The notes beneath the pieces are model-generated. The model was not told where the DNA came from and searched no databases. It worked only from the letters and a program-made list of their open reading frames with translations. 12,187 nt of DNA from positions 1 through 12,187 of the forward strand of contig VGRU01000097.1 in NCBI GenBank assembly GCA_016875255.1. Direction: 5' to 3'. Numbering within the stretch: position 1 is the first letter of the stretch; each line of letters starts with the position of its first letter. Made by a program: the position numbers and the translations under genes. The DNA comes from Deltaproteobacteria bacterium. Lineage in GTDB: Bacteria > Desulfobacterota > BSN033 > UBA1163. This document shows, piece by piece, positions 1-7,020 of this stretch.

Positions 1-860
1 ATGGCCGCGGGGCATCGGATATGAAGGGAGGAGTCGCCTCTTTCATCCATGCCATCTCCATGATCGACCGTTCCAACATCCCTCTCAATCAGGGAAGTCT
101 CGCCCTCCATCTCGTCTCCGATGAGGAGTCGCACGGCCATCAGGGCATGGGTTTTCTTGCCCGAAAGGGACTGATCAAAGGGGACGCTGTTCTTGTGGGA
201 GAACCGACCAATCTCGATCTAATCATTGCCCAGAAAGGAGCTCTCTGGTTCAGAATTGCCACTTTTGGAAAGTCAGCCCACGGCTCAAGGCCAGGGCAGG
301 GCGTGAACGCCATCGAAAAGATGATGGCCTTGATCGACCGGTTGAACTCCATCCCATTAGCAAAAGAGCATCCCTTGTTAGGAAAACCGACGATCAATAT
401 CGGAAAGATTCAGGGCGGGATAAAAGTCAATGTGGTGCCGGATCGATGCGAGATCGAGGTCGACCGGAGATTGTTGCCCGACGAGAAAAAGGAGGAAATC
501 TTAAGAGAAATCAAATTGGCGATCGAATCCATTCAAGCACGGGATCCTCTTTTAAACTATCAGATCGAAGAGATCGATTATGCCGAGCCGTCAGAAATTA
601 GTCCTGATGAGGATATCGTCCGGATCGGCCTCGAAGCGGGCAGGGAGGTGAGGGGAGAAAGGCCAAATGTCAGAGGTTTTTCCGGATTCACCGACGCTCG
701 CTTCTATATCAATCAATTTCATATACCCACATTGATTTTCGGCCCGGGAGGAACGGATCAATCCCATACCACGAATGAGTCCGTGGAGGTGGATAATTTG
801 ATTCAGGCGGCTCGAATCTATGCGAGGATCATCGTTCGATTTCTTTCTGTCAGTGGATAA
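1..860 (+). CDS. M20 family metallopeptidase (ArgE/DapE-type deacylase), 5' truncated
   Basis: Zinc-dependent amidohydrolase of the M20 family, which removes acyl groups from amino acids or short peptides in the cytoplasm (acetylornithine deacetylase, succinyl-diaminopimelate desuccinylase and relatives). The open frame runs from the window edge (first full codon at 3), and the first visible residues are GRGASDMKGG, the family motif carrying the bridging metal-ligand Asp. So the ATG at 21 is internal and the real start lies outside. Next come SDEES with the catalytic-base Glu, the GEPT segment, a dimerisation-domain stretch (AQKGALWFRI...KSAHGSRPG), and near the C-terminus GGTDQSHTTNE with the final His ligand. 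It ends at TAA 858-860. The exact substrate cannot be told from this part. A general ArgE/DapE-family deacylase is the safe name. Confidence 0.9.
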   Translation, partial: GRGASDMKGGVASFIHAISMIDRSNIPLNQGSLALHLVSDEESHGHQGMGFLARKGLIKGDAVLVGEPTNLDLIIAQKGALWFRIATFGKSAHGSRPGQGVNAIEKMMALIDRLNSIPLAKEHPLLGKPTINIGKIQGGIKVNVVPDRCEIEVDRRLLPDEKKEEILREIKLAIESIQARDPLLNYQIEEIDYAEPSEISPDEDIVRIGLEAGREVRGERPNVRGFSGFTDARFYINQFHIPTLIFGPGGTDQSHTTNESVEVDNLIQAARIYARIIVRFLSVSG

Positions 861-1222
861 TAAAATTTGCTGTGGGTAATTTATCAACTTAATATAGAAA
901 AATCCGAAGCACGAAATCCGGGCGAAGCGTCCAGCAGGACCAATTCGAAACAATATCGAATGACCGAAAATGAACTACCCCGCCGCAAGCAGCGGGGTAT
1001 CACCTTCTCTTCTTTGCCGTCATTCCGTGCTTGACACGGAATCCAGGCGGGTTTGCTGGATACCGGCTTTCGCCGGTATGACGAATTCGCCGCAAGCAGC
1101 GGGGAATAGAACCCCAAGGGATTTAAAATTTCTAAACCATGGTCATTTGATATTCGAATTTGTTTCGGATTGGCCCTAAGAGGACGCTTCGCCCGATATT
1201 CGAATTTCGAATTTATGTTTTT
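861..1222. repeat. Composite nested inverted-repeat region
   Basis: This gap has no credible gene and is built of nested palindromes. The outer arms include CGGGCGAAGCGTCC at 919-932 and its exact reverse complement at 1182-1195. The neighbouring AATTCGAAACAATATCGAATGACC (942-965) also has a diverged inverted partner around 1141-1172. Inside lies a hairpin with an 8-bp stem, TACCCCGC/GCGGGGTA (976-983/992-999), whose core reappears at 1089-1105. Also inside is a cruciform-like element at 1018-1083 made of two hairpins (ATTCCGTG/CACGGAAT and ATACCGGC/GCCGGTAT) enclosed by CGTCAT/ATGACG. Such palindromes are common dispersed intergenic elements in deltaproteobacterial-type genomes. No function is visible. 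Confidence 0.75.
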
Positions 1223-1233
1223 AGGAGGACCCT

Positions 1234-1806
1234 ATGTCGATGAGACCGTTTCCGATGAATCTGAACTTTAAGACAGGGGAGCTCACGCCTAATGACCGGA
1301 CCAACATCCGGAGATTGAGCGATATGAAGGGGATGTTTTTTGAGGCCGAAGCCGAGCGCCGGATTCTTGAAAAGGAGGACCCCCTGATCTATTCCTTCAG
1401 CGAGAAGGTCTTGCCCGAAGAGAATGGCCATCTCCAGATCGCCACGACCACGATCCACCCGGGGAAGATCGGCGATGAATATCATATGACCAAGGGACAT
1501 TATCACAGACGTCCTGATACTTCGGAGATGTATCTCGGTCTGGAGGGGGAGGGCTGCCTTCTCATGCAGACCGTGGAGGGGGATTTCGAATCCATCACCA
1601 TCCGGCCCGGCACGGTTGCCTACATTCCGCCCTACTGGGGCCACCGGATGGTCAATGTAGGAATGAACCCTTTTATCTTCTTTGCTGTCTATCCCGGAGA
1701 CGCAGGCCACAACTATGGGGATATTGAAAAAACAGGGTTTGTGAAGATCCTCATCGAGAGGAATGGGAAACCTCTCCTGATCGACAACCCAAGATGGAAA
1801 AAATGA
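1234..1806 (+). CDS. pgi: Glucose-6-phosphate isomerase, cupin (archaeal) type
   Basis: Cytoplasmic enzyme that interconverts glucose 6-phosphate and fructose 6-phosphate in glycolysis and gluconeogenesis. It belongs to the small metal-dependent cupin family best known from Pyrococcus and Thermococcus, unrelated to the usual bacterial Pgi. At 190 aa it has the full family length. Visible signatures are TKGHYHRRPDTSEMY (residues 86-100), giving likely metal ligands His89, His91 and Glu98, then IPPYWGHR with His137, and YPGDAGHNYGDI (153-164). The ATG at 1234 follows AGGAGG (1223-1228) by 5 nt, which fixes the start. A second ATG at 1240 is less well placed. The stop overlaps the next gene in an ATGA arrangement, so the two are probably cotranscribed and translationally coupled. 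Confidence 0.92.
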   Translation: MSMRPFPMNLNFKTGELTPNDRTNIRRLSDMKGMFFEAEAERRILEKEDPLIYSFSEKVLPEENGHLQIATTTIHPGKIGDEYHMTKGHYHRRPDTSEMYLGLEGEGCLLMQTVEGDFESITIRPGTVAYIPPYWGHRMVNVGMNPFIFFAVYPGDAGHNYGDIEKTGFVKILIERNGKPLLIDNPRWKK

Positions 1807-2441
1807 TGAAAGTGGATTTTGAAAAGATCTTAAAGGAACTCAAGCCCTATCGGGAAAGGAGGGCAGCGGTCGATCCGGGGCATGCTGCCCTCCTCGTCAT
1901 CGATCTGCAGAATTATTTCAAAGGGATTGCTCAAGGCGTGCTTGGAAATATCTTGAAGGTAATTCAGTCCTGCCGGAAAAAGAATCTTCCCATCATCTTC
2001 ACCCAGCACGGCCATACCGATCCTCCCTCAGATGGAGGAGGGCTGCAGAGGTGGTGGGGGGAGTTGATCATGGCCGGAACCGAAGATTGGAAATTTCTTC
2101 CGGAGGTCGTCATCAAGGAGGAAGACATCGTCCTCCCCAAGAAACGCTACAGCGCATTTTTTGAGACCGATCTGGATGAGAGGCTTCGATCGAAAGAGAT
2201 TAAAGATTTGATCATCTCAGGGGTCATGACGAATCTCTGCTGTGAAACTACAGCCCGTGATGCCTTTATGAGGGATTACCGGGTCTTTATCCTCATCGAT
2301 GGAACAGCCACCCGAAAAACCGAACTCCATCTCGCCACATTAAAAAACCTCGGTTTTGGCTTCGCCTACCTCCTCACCTGCGATGAATTGGTTCAAACAC
2401 TAAACCGAAGTTCCCCCGCCATTAAGAAAGTAACTTACTGA
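1803..2441 (+). CDS. Isochorismatase-like cysteine hydrolase
   Basis: Member of the isochorismatase-like (cysteine hydrolase) superfamily, which includes nicotinamidases, N-carbamoylsarcosine amidases, biurea/ureidoacrylate hydrolases and isochorismatases. Counting from the ATG at 1803, the triad reads Asp34 (LLVIDLQNYF), Lys113 (LPKKRYSAFF) and Cys146 (GVMTNLCCETTARDA). The cis-peptide loop GVMTN is intact, and the protein is complete at 212 aa. The start at 1803 forms an ATGA overlap with the isomerase stop and has a weak AAGATGG (1791-1797) upstream. ATGs at 1794 and 1806 are alternatives that change only three residues or one. Substrate is unknown; the link to a sugar isomerase does not suggest one. 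No siderophore genes are nearby, so true isochorismatase activity is not supported. Confidence 0.88.
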   Translation: MMKVDFEKILKELKPYRERRAAVDPGHAALLVIDLQNYFKGIAQGVLGNILKVIQSCRKKNLPIIFTQHGHTDPPSDGGGLQRWWGELIMAGTEDWKFLPEVVIKEEDIVLPKKRYSAFFETDLDERLRSKEIKDLIISGVMTNLCCETTARDAFMRDYRVFILIDGTATRKTELHLATLKNLGFGFAYLLTCDELVQTLNRSSPAIKKVTY

Positions 2442-2483
2442 CCTCCATACTGTTTTTAGGAAAACGGGCTTTCAGTTACATGA

Positions 2484-4187
2484 CTACAGCCCAAGGAGCT
2501 GGAAAGCCCGTTCCTGAAGCGGAGATTTTTCTGTTAATTGGTAAAACGTAGGACCCTTTGGATCTGTTTTTACTCGACAGCGGTTTCGACATCGAGTTCC
2601 AAGTTCCATCAAGAGCGTATCGAAACTCTGCACAACCAAACCCTCAGAAGTGAAACGAAGGTTCTTTTTCTTCTTCGCAGACTCGGAGGATTCGGCGGGC
2701 TTCACCGGATCGCGTTTCTTACGATTTCTGTCCAACTCTTCATCGTCAAACAATAAGGAAGCCAGGGCCTTGCGCATGTGCCACTCCACATAATAAGCCA
2801 GCATGCATAAAAAGATATGTGCCCGGACATGGTCCTCCGTCCGATGCCAAATGGGACGCACCAACAGATCGATCCCCTTCAGAGTTCGAAAGGCACGCTC
2901 TACCTGGGTGAGATTCTTATAGCTACGAACCGCATCTTCCGCTGAGAGCCGCTCTTTGGGCTCGCTGGTTCGGATCACATAGATTCCGTCCAGGGCTTCC
3001 TCCCTGCTAATCTTGTCTTCATTGCGGACGAAAGAAAAACGATTCTCTTCAATGCTCAGAGTAAAATGCTTTCCTACCTTGAAACGGTCGATCACCTTCC
3101 CCACTTTCTTGCCAATCTCGTCCTTTCCCAAGGGCTTCTGGGTCCTGCGTGCCACTTGCTTCGAAATCCGCTCCAACTCCTTTTCCGTCGCCTCTAACAA
3201 CGCCTGACGCTTGCGTTTCCTTTCCTCCGCCAACAACGGATTAAAACAGGCCACGAGCCGCTCTGACGGAAACTCCGGAGAACGAATCTCCGCAAGATCC
3301 CTCTGGTCAAATAACGACATTTGAAGACTCCCGCTCTCAACCAAGTCTCGAATCGCAGCAGACCGTAAGGCCGAAATCCATCCCAACCCCGGATAGGCCC
3401 TCAGCTTCTCTATCTGCGTCTCTGTCAGCATCCCCCGATCCCCTACCAGTACCAAATAACTCAATCCAAAACGATGACGCAGTTTCTCTGCCTGATCCAC
3501 CACCGTGCTCGGATCTCCCGTGTCTCCAGGATACACCTCCACCGCCACCGGCCGCCCCTCCCCATCCGTAAGCAATCCGTAAACAATAATCTGCCTCCCC
3601 TTCTTCCCATCCCGATCATGACCAAATTGAGCCAACGGACAACTCCGCCCCTCATAGTAACTGCTCGTCACATCATAGAGCACTAACGACCCCTCCGAAA
3701 GATGCCGGGAAGCTAACTTCTTCTCAACCCCCTCCTGCCTCTCCAATAACCAATCCATCGCCTCATAAAGCTCATCCTCGTCGGCATCACTGACCCCAAG
3801 CTCCTCGGCCAATGTCGTCGTATGCCACAACCGCGTCGTCGCTAACTTCGAACACGGATGAATCAAGCGCTCCGCCACCATCGCCACCACCAGATCTCGC
3901 TCCCGACAACGAGTGGATGAAATCAGTCGGTCTAAACCGATTTTCCGAATTGTTCCCAAAATCGCCTCCACATGACCATGGGGAAAGGATCGCTCAATGG
4001 CGAAAGCCTCCTCCGGGGCCACCAGAGGCTCGTTCTTCAAAACTCGACGCAACGCCTCCACTTTCTCTTTAGGCCAACCCGTAAGATTGGCAACCGTTCG
4101 TTTGCGAACCTTCTTGCCTTCCCGCCAGGCTTCCCGAAGCAGAATGGCCGGCGGAGATTTGCGATTCGGAACAATATCGATAAACAT
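2484..4187 (-). CDS. IS1634 family transposase (DDE)
   Basis: Transposase of 567 aa that cuts and inserts the element. It has an IS4-superfamily RNase H-like core interrupted by a long insertion. The catalytic triad is visible as Asp172 (LVLYDVTSSYYEG), Asp250 (LVLVGDRGM) and Glu430 (YKNLTQVERAFRTLK). This is followed by the typical RPIWHRTEDHVRAHIFL segment, in which the chain is predicted to return to hydrophobic helices. A charged insertion (about residues 320-365, rich in Arg, Lys and Glu) lies between the second Asp and the Glu. The frame is full length with no stop or shift, so the protein is probably functional. No ribosome binding site precedes the ATG; a strong promoter right next to it suggests a leaderless mRNA. 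Confidence 0.92.
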   Translation of the reverse strand: MFIDIVPNRKSPPAILLREAWREGKKVRKRTVANLTGWPKEKVEALRRVLKNEPLVAPEEAFAIERSFPHGHVEAILGTIRKIGLDRLISSTRCRERDLVVAMVAERLIHPCSKLATTRLWHTTTLAEELGVSDADEDELYEAMDWLLERQEGVEKKLASRHLSEGSLVLYDVTSSYYEGRSCPLAQFGHDRDGKKGRQIIVYGLLTDGEGRPVAVEVYPGDTGDPSTVVDQAEKLRHRFGLSYLVLVGDRGMLTETQIEKLRAYPGLGWISALRSAAIRDLVESGSLQMSLFDQRDLAEIRSPEFPSERLVACFNPLLAEERKRKRQALLEATEKELERISKQVARRTQKPLGKDEIGKKVGKVIDRFKVGKHFTLSIEENRFSFVRNEDKISREEALDGIYVIRTSEPKERLSAEDAVRSYKNLTQVERAFRTLKGIDLLVRPIWHRTEDHVRAHIFLCMLAYYVEWHMRKALASLLFDDEELDRNRKKRDPVKPAESSESAKKKKNLRFTSEGLVVQSFDTLLMELGTRCRNRCRVKTDPKGPTFYQLTEKSPLQERAFQLLGL

Positions 4188-4194
4188 GGATACA

Positions 4195-4223
4195 TATATA
4201 GCACATTAAACAATATATGTCAA
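4195..4223 (-). promoter_or_regulatory. Transposase promoter, probably leaderless
   Basis: Read on the minus strand, a consensus -35 TTGACA (4218-4223) is followed by exactly 17 bp and then TATATA (4195-4200). Only 7 nt separate this -10 from the transposase ATG (4187-4185), so transcription should start at or within a base or two of the A of the ATG. There is no purine-rich Shine-Dalgarno sequence in between. Confidence 0.6.
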
Positions 4224-4281
4224 GAATAAAATGCATCATTACATGGACACATTTGGCATGTTAATTGCAACAGGTTTTCCT

Positions 4282-4545
4282 TGAGAATCCAATGAGATAA
4301 CCCCTTTTCTAAACCATTTTTGCGGGGGAACTTCGGACTAAAATAAAAGGTTTACGGTGACGATGCTCGTATCGAAGCAGGAAGCTCGAAACTTGAAGCT
4401 CGAGTATCCAGCATCCATATACGAGTCTCGATACCAGCATCGACAACGACAAACGTAACCTTTTATTAACGATACGGGTCCCGCGAAGCGCGGGAATGAC
4501 GTGCTCTCTTGAGATTAATGACGCTGTGTATACCTTAACGTTGCA
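4282..4545. repeat. Intergenic inverted repeat, family member 1
   Basis: No gene is seen. A large imperfect inverted repeat spans about 4341-4470. The left arm reads AAAAGGTTTACG...ACGATGCTCGTATCGA and the right arm TCGATACCAGCATCG...CGTAACCTTTT. The centre holds a short repeated motif, GAAGCTCGA. The right flank (4446-4498) recurs in inverted orientation at 11710-11763 with only scattered differences, and it ends in a CCCGCG-AAG-CGCGGG hairpin (4480-4494). This marks a dispersed repeat family. Confidence 0.6.
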
Positions 4546-4547
4546 AA

Positions 4548-4720
4548 GAAAAGGGAGGTGGGCATGCTTCCAATCCTTTACAATTGCGGATCGTTTCTAT
4601 GTTTTATGGGGAACATTCGATGTCACCTGAGGTGACCTTTGAGGTATGCTTGAAACCTTAGTAGCCAACCATTTAAAGGTGCCGCTGTAAAGGCTTTCCA
4701 GCACACCCACCTCCCTTTTC
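4548..4720. repeat. 173-nt element closed by a 15-bp perfect stem (MITE relic or structured RNA)
   Basis: GAAAAGGGAGGTGGG at 4548-4562 is perfectly complementary to 4706-4720. The pairing continues inward with small interruptions: TGCT/AGCA (4565-4568/4700-4703), CCTTTACA/TGTAAAGG (4575-4582/4686-4693) and GCGG/CCGC (4586-4589/4682-4685). The central 92 nt hold a hairpin GTCACC-TGA-GGTGAC (4622-4636). A long stem with internal loops and a branched centre could be a folded RNA. Equally, terminal inverted repeats of about 40 bp are what a MITE would show, though I see no target duplication. No open frame of note lies inside. Strand is unknown. Confidence 0.5.
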
Positions 4721-4782
4721 ATGTAATTTTTATGCAACCGTAGGGTATAGTCTTAGAATGAAGGGGGTTCTGGACCTTTTTA

Positions 4783-4822
4783 CCCCGTTAGAAATAATGC
4801 CCCGCTGGAATTTCTAACGGGG
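4783..4822. repeat. Palindromic repeat with 13-bp stem (CCCCGTTAGAAAT type)
   Basis: CCCCGTTAGAAAT (4783-4795) pairs perfectly with ATTTCTAACGGGG (4810-4822) around a 14-nt loop. It lies 9 bp beyond the stop of the minus-strand nucleotidyltransferase gene, so it may also protect or end that transcript, but no T-run follows it on the minus strand. A related palindrome occurs at 7530-7597. Confidence 0.65.
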
Positions 4823-4831
4823 TTTAGATAA

Positions 4832-5152
4832 TCATATTCTCAGTTCGATACCTTTATCCCTAATTTCATAAATAAGAGGGATCCATGTATCTTTCTTATA
4901 TGTTTTTACAGAGATGGGAACAGGCTCAAGACGAGGATCGATTATGCCTGCGAGCCTGAAAAGGGTCATCCCTTCTTCTACCGGATCTTTTCCAAAATTT
5001 TTTGAGACGACTGCAACATCGATATCGCTATCAGCCCTTGCGTTACCTCTTGCATGGGAACCATAAAGGATAACATGATCAATTGCTATCCCTTTTTGTT
5101 TGAGCACCTTAACAAATTTTTTAATAACTTTTAAAGCTTCCCTTTGACCCAC
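4832..5152 (-). CDS. MNT-type minimal nucleotidyltransferase (antitoxin-like)
   Basis: A 106-aa protein that is a bare nucleotidyltransferase domain of the DNA polymerase beta superfamily. It shows the family motif LYGSHARGNARADSDIDVAVV, with the Gly-Ser pair and the two metal-binding Asp residues of SDID, near residues 29-49. Proteins of this kind partner with HEPN proteins. In characterised MntA/HepT systems the nucleotidyltransferase neutralises the HEPN RNase by adding AMP to it. Here the gene overlaps the end of the HEPN gene by 22 nt on the same strand, the expected two-gene layout. Activity and the antitoxin role are inferred from family and context. Confidence 0.88.
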   Translation of the reverse strand: MGQREALKVIKKFVKVLKQKGIAIDHVILYGSHARGNARADSDIDVAVVSKNFGKDPVEEGMTLFRLAGIIDPRLEPVPISVKTYKKDTWIPLIYEIRDKGIELRI

Positions 5153-5526
5153 TTAAACACCTCTCTTATCTCCTCTAACTTTTTAGCCGTAAAGGCTTTC
5201 GTACATTTTTTATAGAAGACCTTGGTCGCATGGGGATAACGTGCCTCGAAATGAAACTCCATAAATTCGCGCAGTTTTACGAGTATTGCTTCGGGGACTT
5301 CAAGTTTTGAATTCTCTGCCAAATAAGGAAGGGAATGGGTGAAAGGGGCATGGGTCTTTCTATTTTTCACAATAACCGCTTTAAGCATTTTTTCAAGGGC
5401 CAGATGCCCCATAAAAAGTGCATAGGGATATTTCTTGCTTTTAAACATTGCATTGGCAACGCTCAAATCGTACTGAGCCCCTTCTAACCAATAGGAGACT
5501 GTTCTCTCCACATCAAATTTCACCAT
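5131..5526 (-). CDS. HEPN domain protein (toxin-like partner of MNT)
   Basis: A 131-aa all-helical HEPN protein of the PF05168 kind. Family marks are WLEGAQYDLSVANAMF near the N-terminus, YALFMGHLALEKMLKAVIV (the helix with Glu-Lys-x-Leu-Lys) and FEARYPHA. The RNase motif of HEPN toxins (Arg-x4-6-His) is not evident: the only close pair is RYPH. It may therefore be a less typical or non-nucleolytic member. The frame extends upstream to a TTG at 5580, but ATG 5526 gives the usual family N-terminus (MVKFDVERTVSYWLEGA). A possible promoter (TTGTAT-17-TATATT on the minus strand) would place the transcript start downstream of that TTG. Toxicity is inferred from the overlapping MNT gene. Confidence 0.82.
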   Translation of the reverse strand: MVKFDVERTVSYWLEGAQYDLSVANAMFKSKKYPYALFMGHLALEKMLKAVIVKNRKTHAPFTHSLPYLAENSKLEVPEAILVKLREFMEFHFEARYPHATKVFYKKCTKAFTAKKLEEIREVFKWVKGKL

Positions 5527-5660
5527 TATTTTAAGGCCCTTATTTATGCTCTTGGAGGATACAATATACCCAAATCTCAACAGAAATACAAGAAAAACAA
5601 AGCGAAAAGAGACGGGAATGAATTACTGGTTGCCGAAATATAATGCGTAATTCTTTTAAC

Positions 5661-7004
5661 TTACCTTCGATTCATCTCCAAATTTCTCAACACCTCTTCC
5701 AGGATCGTGAGGGCGGTGTCGGCCTCTTTCTTGGTGATGATGAGAGGCGGGACGAGGCGGATCGTATTCTCACCGCATCCAAGGATGAGGAGCCCCTTTT
5801 CAAAGCAAGCCTGAATCACCCTGTTTCGCTCTTCAATCGCTTTTGTTCTGGTCTTTCGGTCTTTGATCAGTTCCACTCCGATCATCAATCCCCTTCCTCT
5901 TACATCGCCGATCAAATCAAACCGTTTCTGGAGTTCTCTTAGCTGATCGAAAATGTATTCGCCCATTCGTGCCGAATTCTCAACCAGCCCCTCTTCTAAA
6001 AGTGCGATCGTGGTCAGGGCGGCCTGGCAACTGATTGGATTTCCGCCAAAGGTGCTCGCATGAGACCCGGGAACCCAGTCCATCACCTCGGTCTGAGAGA
6101 CTGTGGCTCCCAGGGGCATGCCGGAAGCAATGCCTTTTGCCAGGGCGATGATATCAGGAACCACGCCCCAGTGTTCGATCGCCATCATCTTCCCTGTCCT
6201 TCCCATACCCGTCTGAACCTCATCCACAACGAAGAGAATGCCGAACTCCTTTGCCAGTTCATAAAGTTTCTGATGAAATTCGAGCGGCGGGACGATATAA
6301 CCGCCCTCTCCCTGAATCGGTTCGACGAAGATGGCGGCCACTTCTTCCGGAGGAATGCTCCGCTTGAAGAGGTCCTCGCGAATCCAGTCCACGCAGGCCA
6401 CTTCGCACTCAGGATATCTAAGATGATAGGGACAGCGGTAGCAGTAGGCATAAGGGATATGGGTTATCCCGGGGACAAGCGGAGAAAAACCCCTCTCATG
6501 GACCACCTTGCTCGCCGTTAAAGAGAGGGCACCCATGGTGCGTCCATGGAAGGCCCCAAAAAAAGCAAGGATCCGAGGCCGTTTCGTATGATACCGCGAC
6601 AGTTTCAGGGCAGCTTCGATGGCTTCTGCTCCGGAATTTCCAAAAAAAACCCTCTTCTCTTTTGGACCGGGCGTGATGGCGCCTAATTTCTGGGCAAGAG
6701 TGGACTGAGCATCATAATAAAAATCGGTACCAGACATATGGATAAACTGCTCGGCCTGACCTTTGATGGCTTCCACCACCCTGGGATGGCAATGGCCTGT
6801 GTTGCAGACAGCGATCCCTGAGGTGAAATCGAGGAATCGATTCGAATCGACATCCTCCACCATTGCTCCGATTGCCCGCTTTACCACAAGGGGATAGACA
6901 CGGGTATAGGATTGGGAGACAAACCTCTGATCCTTTTCCAGAACTTTCCTCGCCTCTGGTCCGGGAAGTTCGGTCATGATCGAAGGGATCTTATCTCTTA
7001 TCAC
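5661..7004 (-). CDS. Class III PLP-dependent aminotransferase (acetylornithine/4-aminobutyrate type)
   Basis: PLP enzyme of 447 aa that moves an omega- or alpha-amino group to an oxo-acid acceptor. Visible from the start used here are the cofactor-binding GNSGAEA (122-128), Glu228 and VVDEVQTGMGRTG with Asp261, and the Schiff-base Lys290 in IALAKGIASGMPLGA. FGGNPISC follows. A Cys-rich stretch, CYRCPYHLRYPECEVAC (188-204), is typical of the archaeal and clostridial-type branch that includes 4-aminobutyrate aminotransferases and amino-acid racemases. The start is GTG 7004-7002, five bases after a perfect AGGAGG. A longer frame to ATG 7058 runs through a repeat and is rejected. The substrate cannot be assigned from sequence alone. 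Confidence 0.9.
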   Translation of the reverse strand: MIRDKIPSIMTELPGPEARKVLEKDQRFVSQSYTRVYPLVVKRAIGAMVEDVDSNRFLDFTSGIAVCNTGHCHPRVVEAIKGQAEQFIHMSGTDFYYDAQSTLAQKLGAITPGPKEKRVFFGNSGAEAIEAALKLSRYHTKRPRILAFFGAFHGRTMGALSLTASKVVHERGFSPLVPGITHIPYAYCYRCPYHLRYPECEVACVDWIREDLFKRSIPPEEVAAIFVEPIQGEGGYIVPPLEFHQKLYELAKEFGILFVVDEVQTGMGRTGKMMAIEHWGVVPDIIALAKGIASGMPLGATVSQTEVMDWVPGSHASTFGGNPISCQAALTTIALLEEGLVENSARMGEYIFDQLRELQKRFDLIGDVRGRGLMIGVELIKDRKTRTKAIEERNRVIQACFEKGLLILGCGENTIRLVPPLIITKKEADTALTILEEVLRNLEMNRR

Positions 7005-7020
7005 TGTTTCCTCCTTTCGT

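Larger units (their letters stand above)
2458..4281 (-). mobile_element. IS1634-type insertion sequence
   Basis: About 1.8 kb, containing one transposase gene. The likely ends are AGGAAAAC at 2458-2465 and its exact inverted copy GTTTTCCT at 4274-4281. Imperfect similarity continues inward (about 18 of 27 positions, including ACATG in register), as expected for degenerate terminal inverted repeats. The transposase stop lies just inside the left end, and 94 bp separate its start from the right end, a normal layout for the family. The flanks (TTTTT on the left, TGAGA on the right) show no convincing target duplication, so the insertion may be old or the ends may be off by a few bases. It sits 16 bp after the stop of the isochorismatase-like gene without damaging it. 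Confidence 0.6.

Noticed and set aside
970..1179. Open frame of 69 codons in the left intergenic region
   Set aside because: It lies entirely within palindromic repeats and has no family features or ribosome site.
861..1222. CRISPR array
   Set aside because: The repeats are palindromes of unequal kinds without regular spacing or spacers.
4548..4720. Identification of the structured element as 6S RNA or SRP RNA
   Set aside because: It lacks the conserved SRP loop sequence and I cannot show the 6S central bubble arrangement; only the general rod shape is similar.
5527..5580. N-terminal extension of the HEPN protein to TTG 5580
   Set aside because: There is no ribosome site, the extra residues are not family-like, and a possible promoter would start transcription downstream of it.
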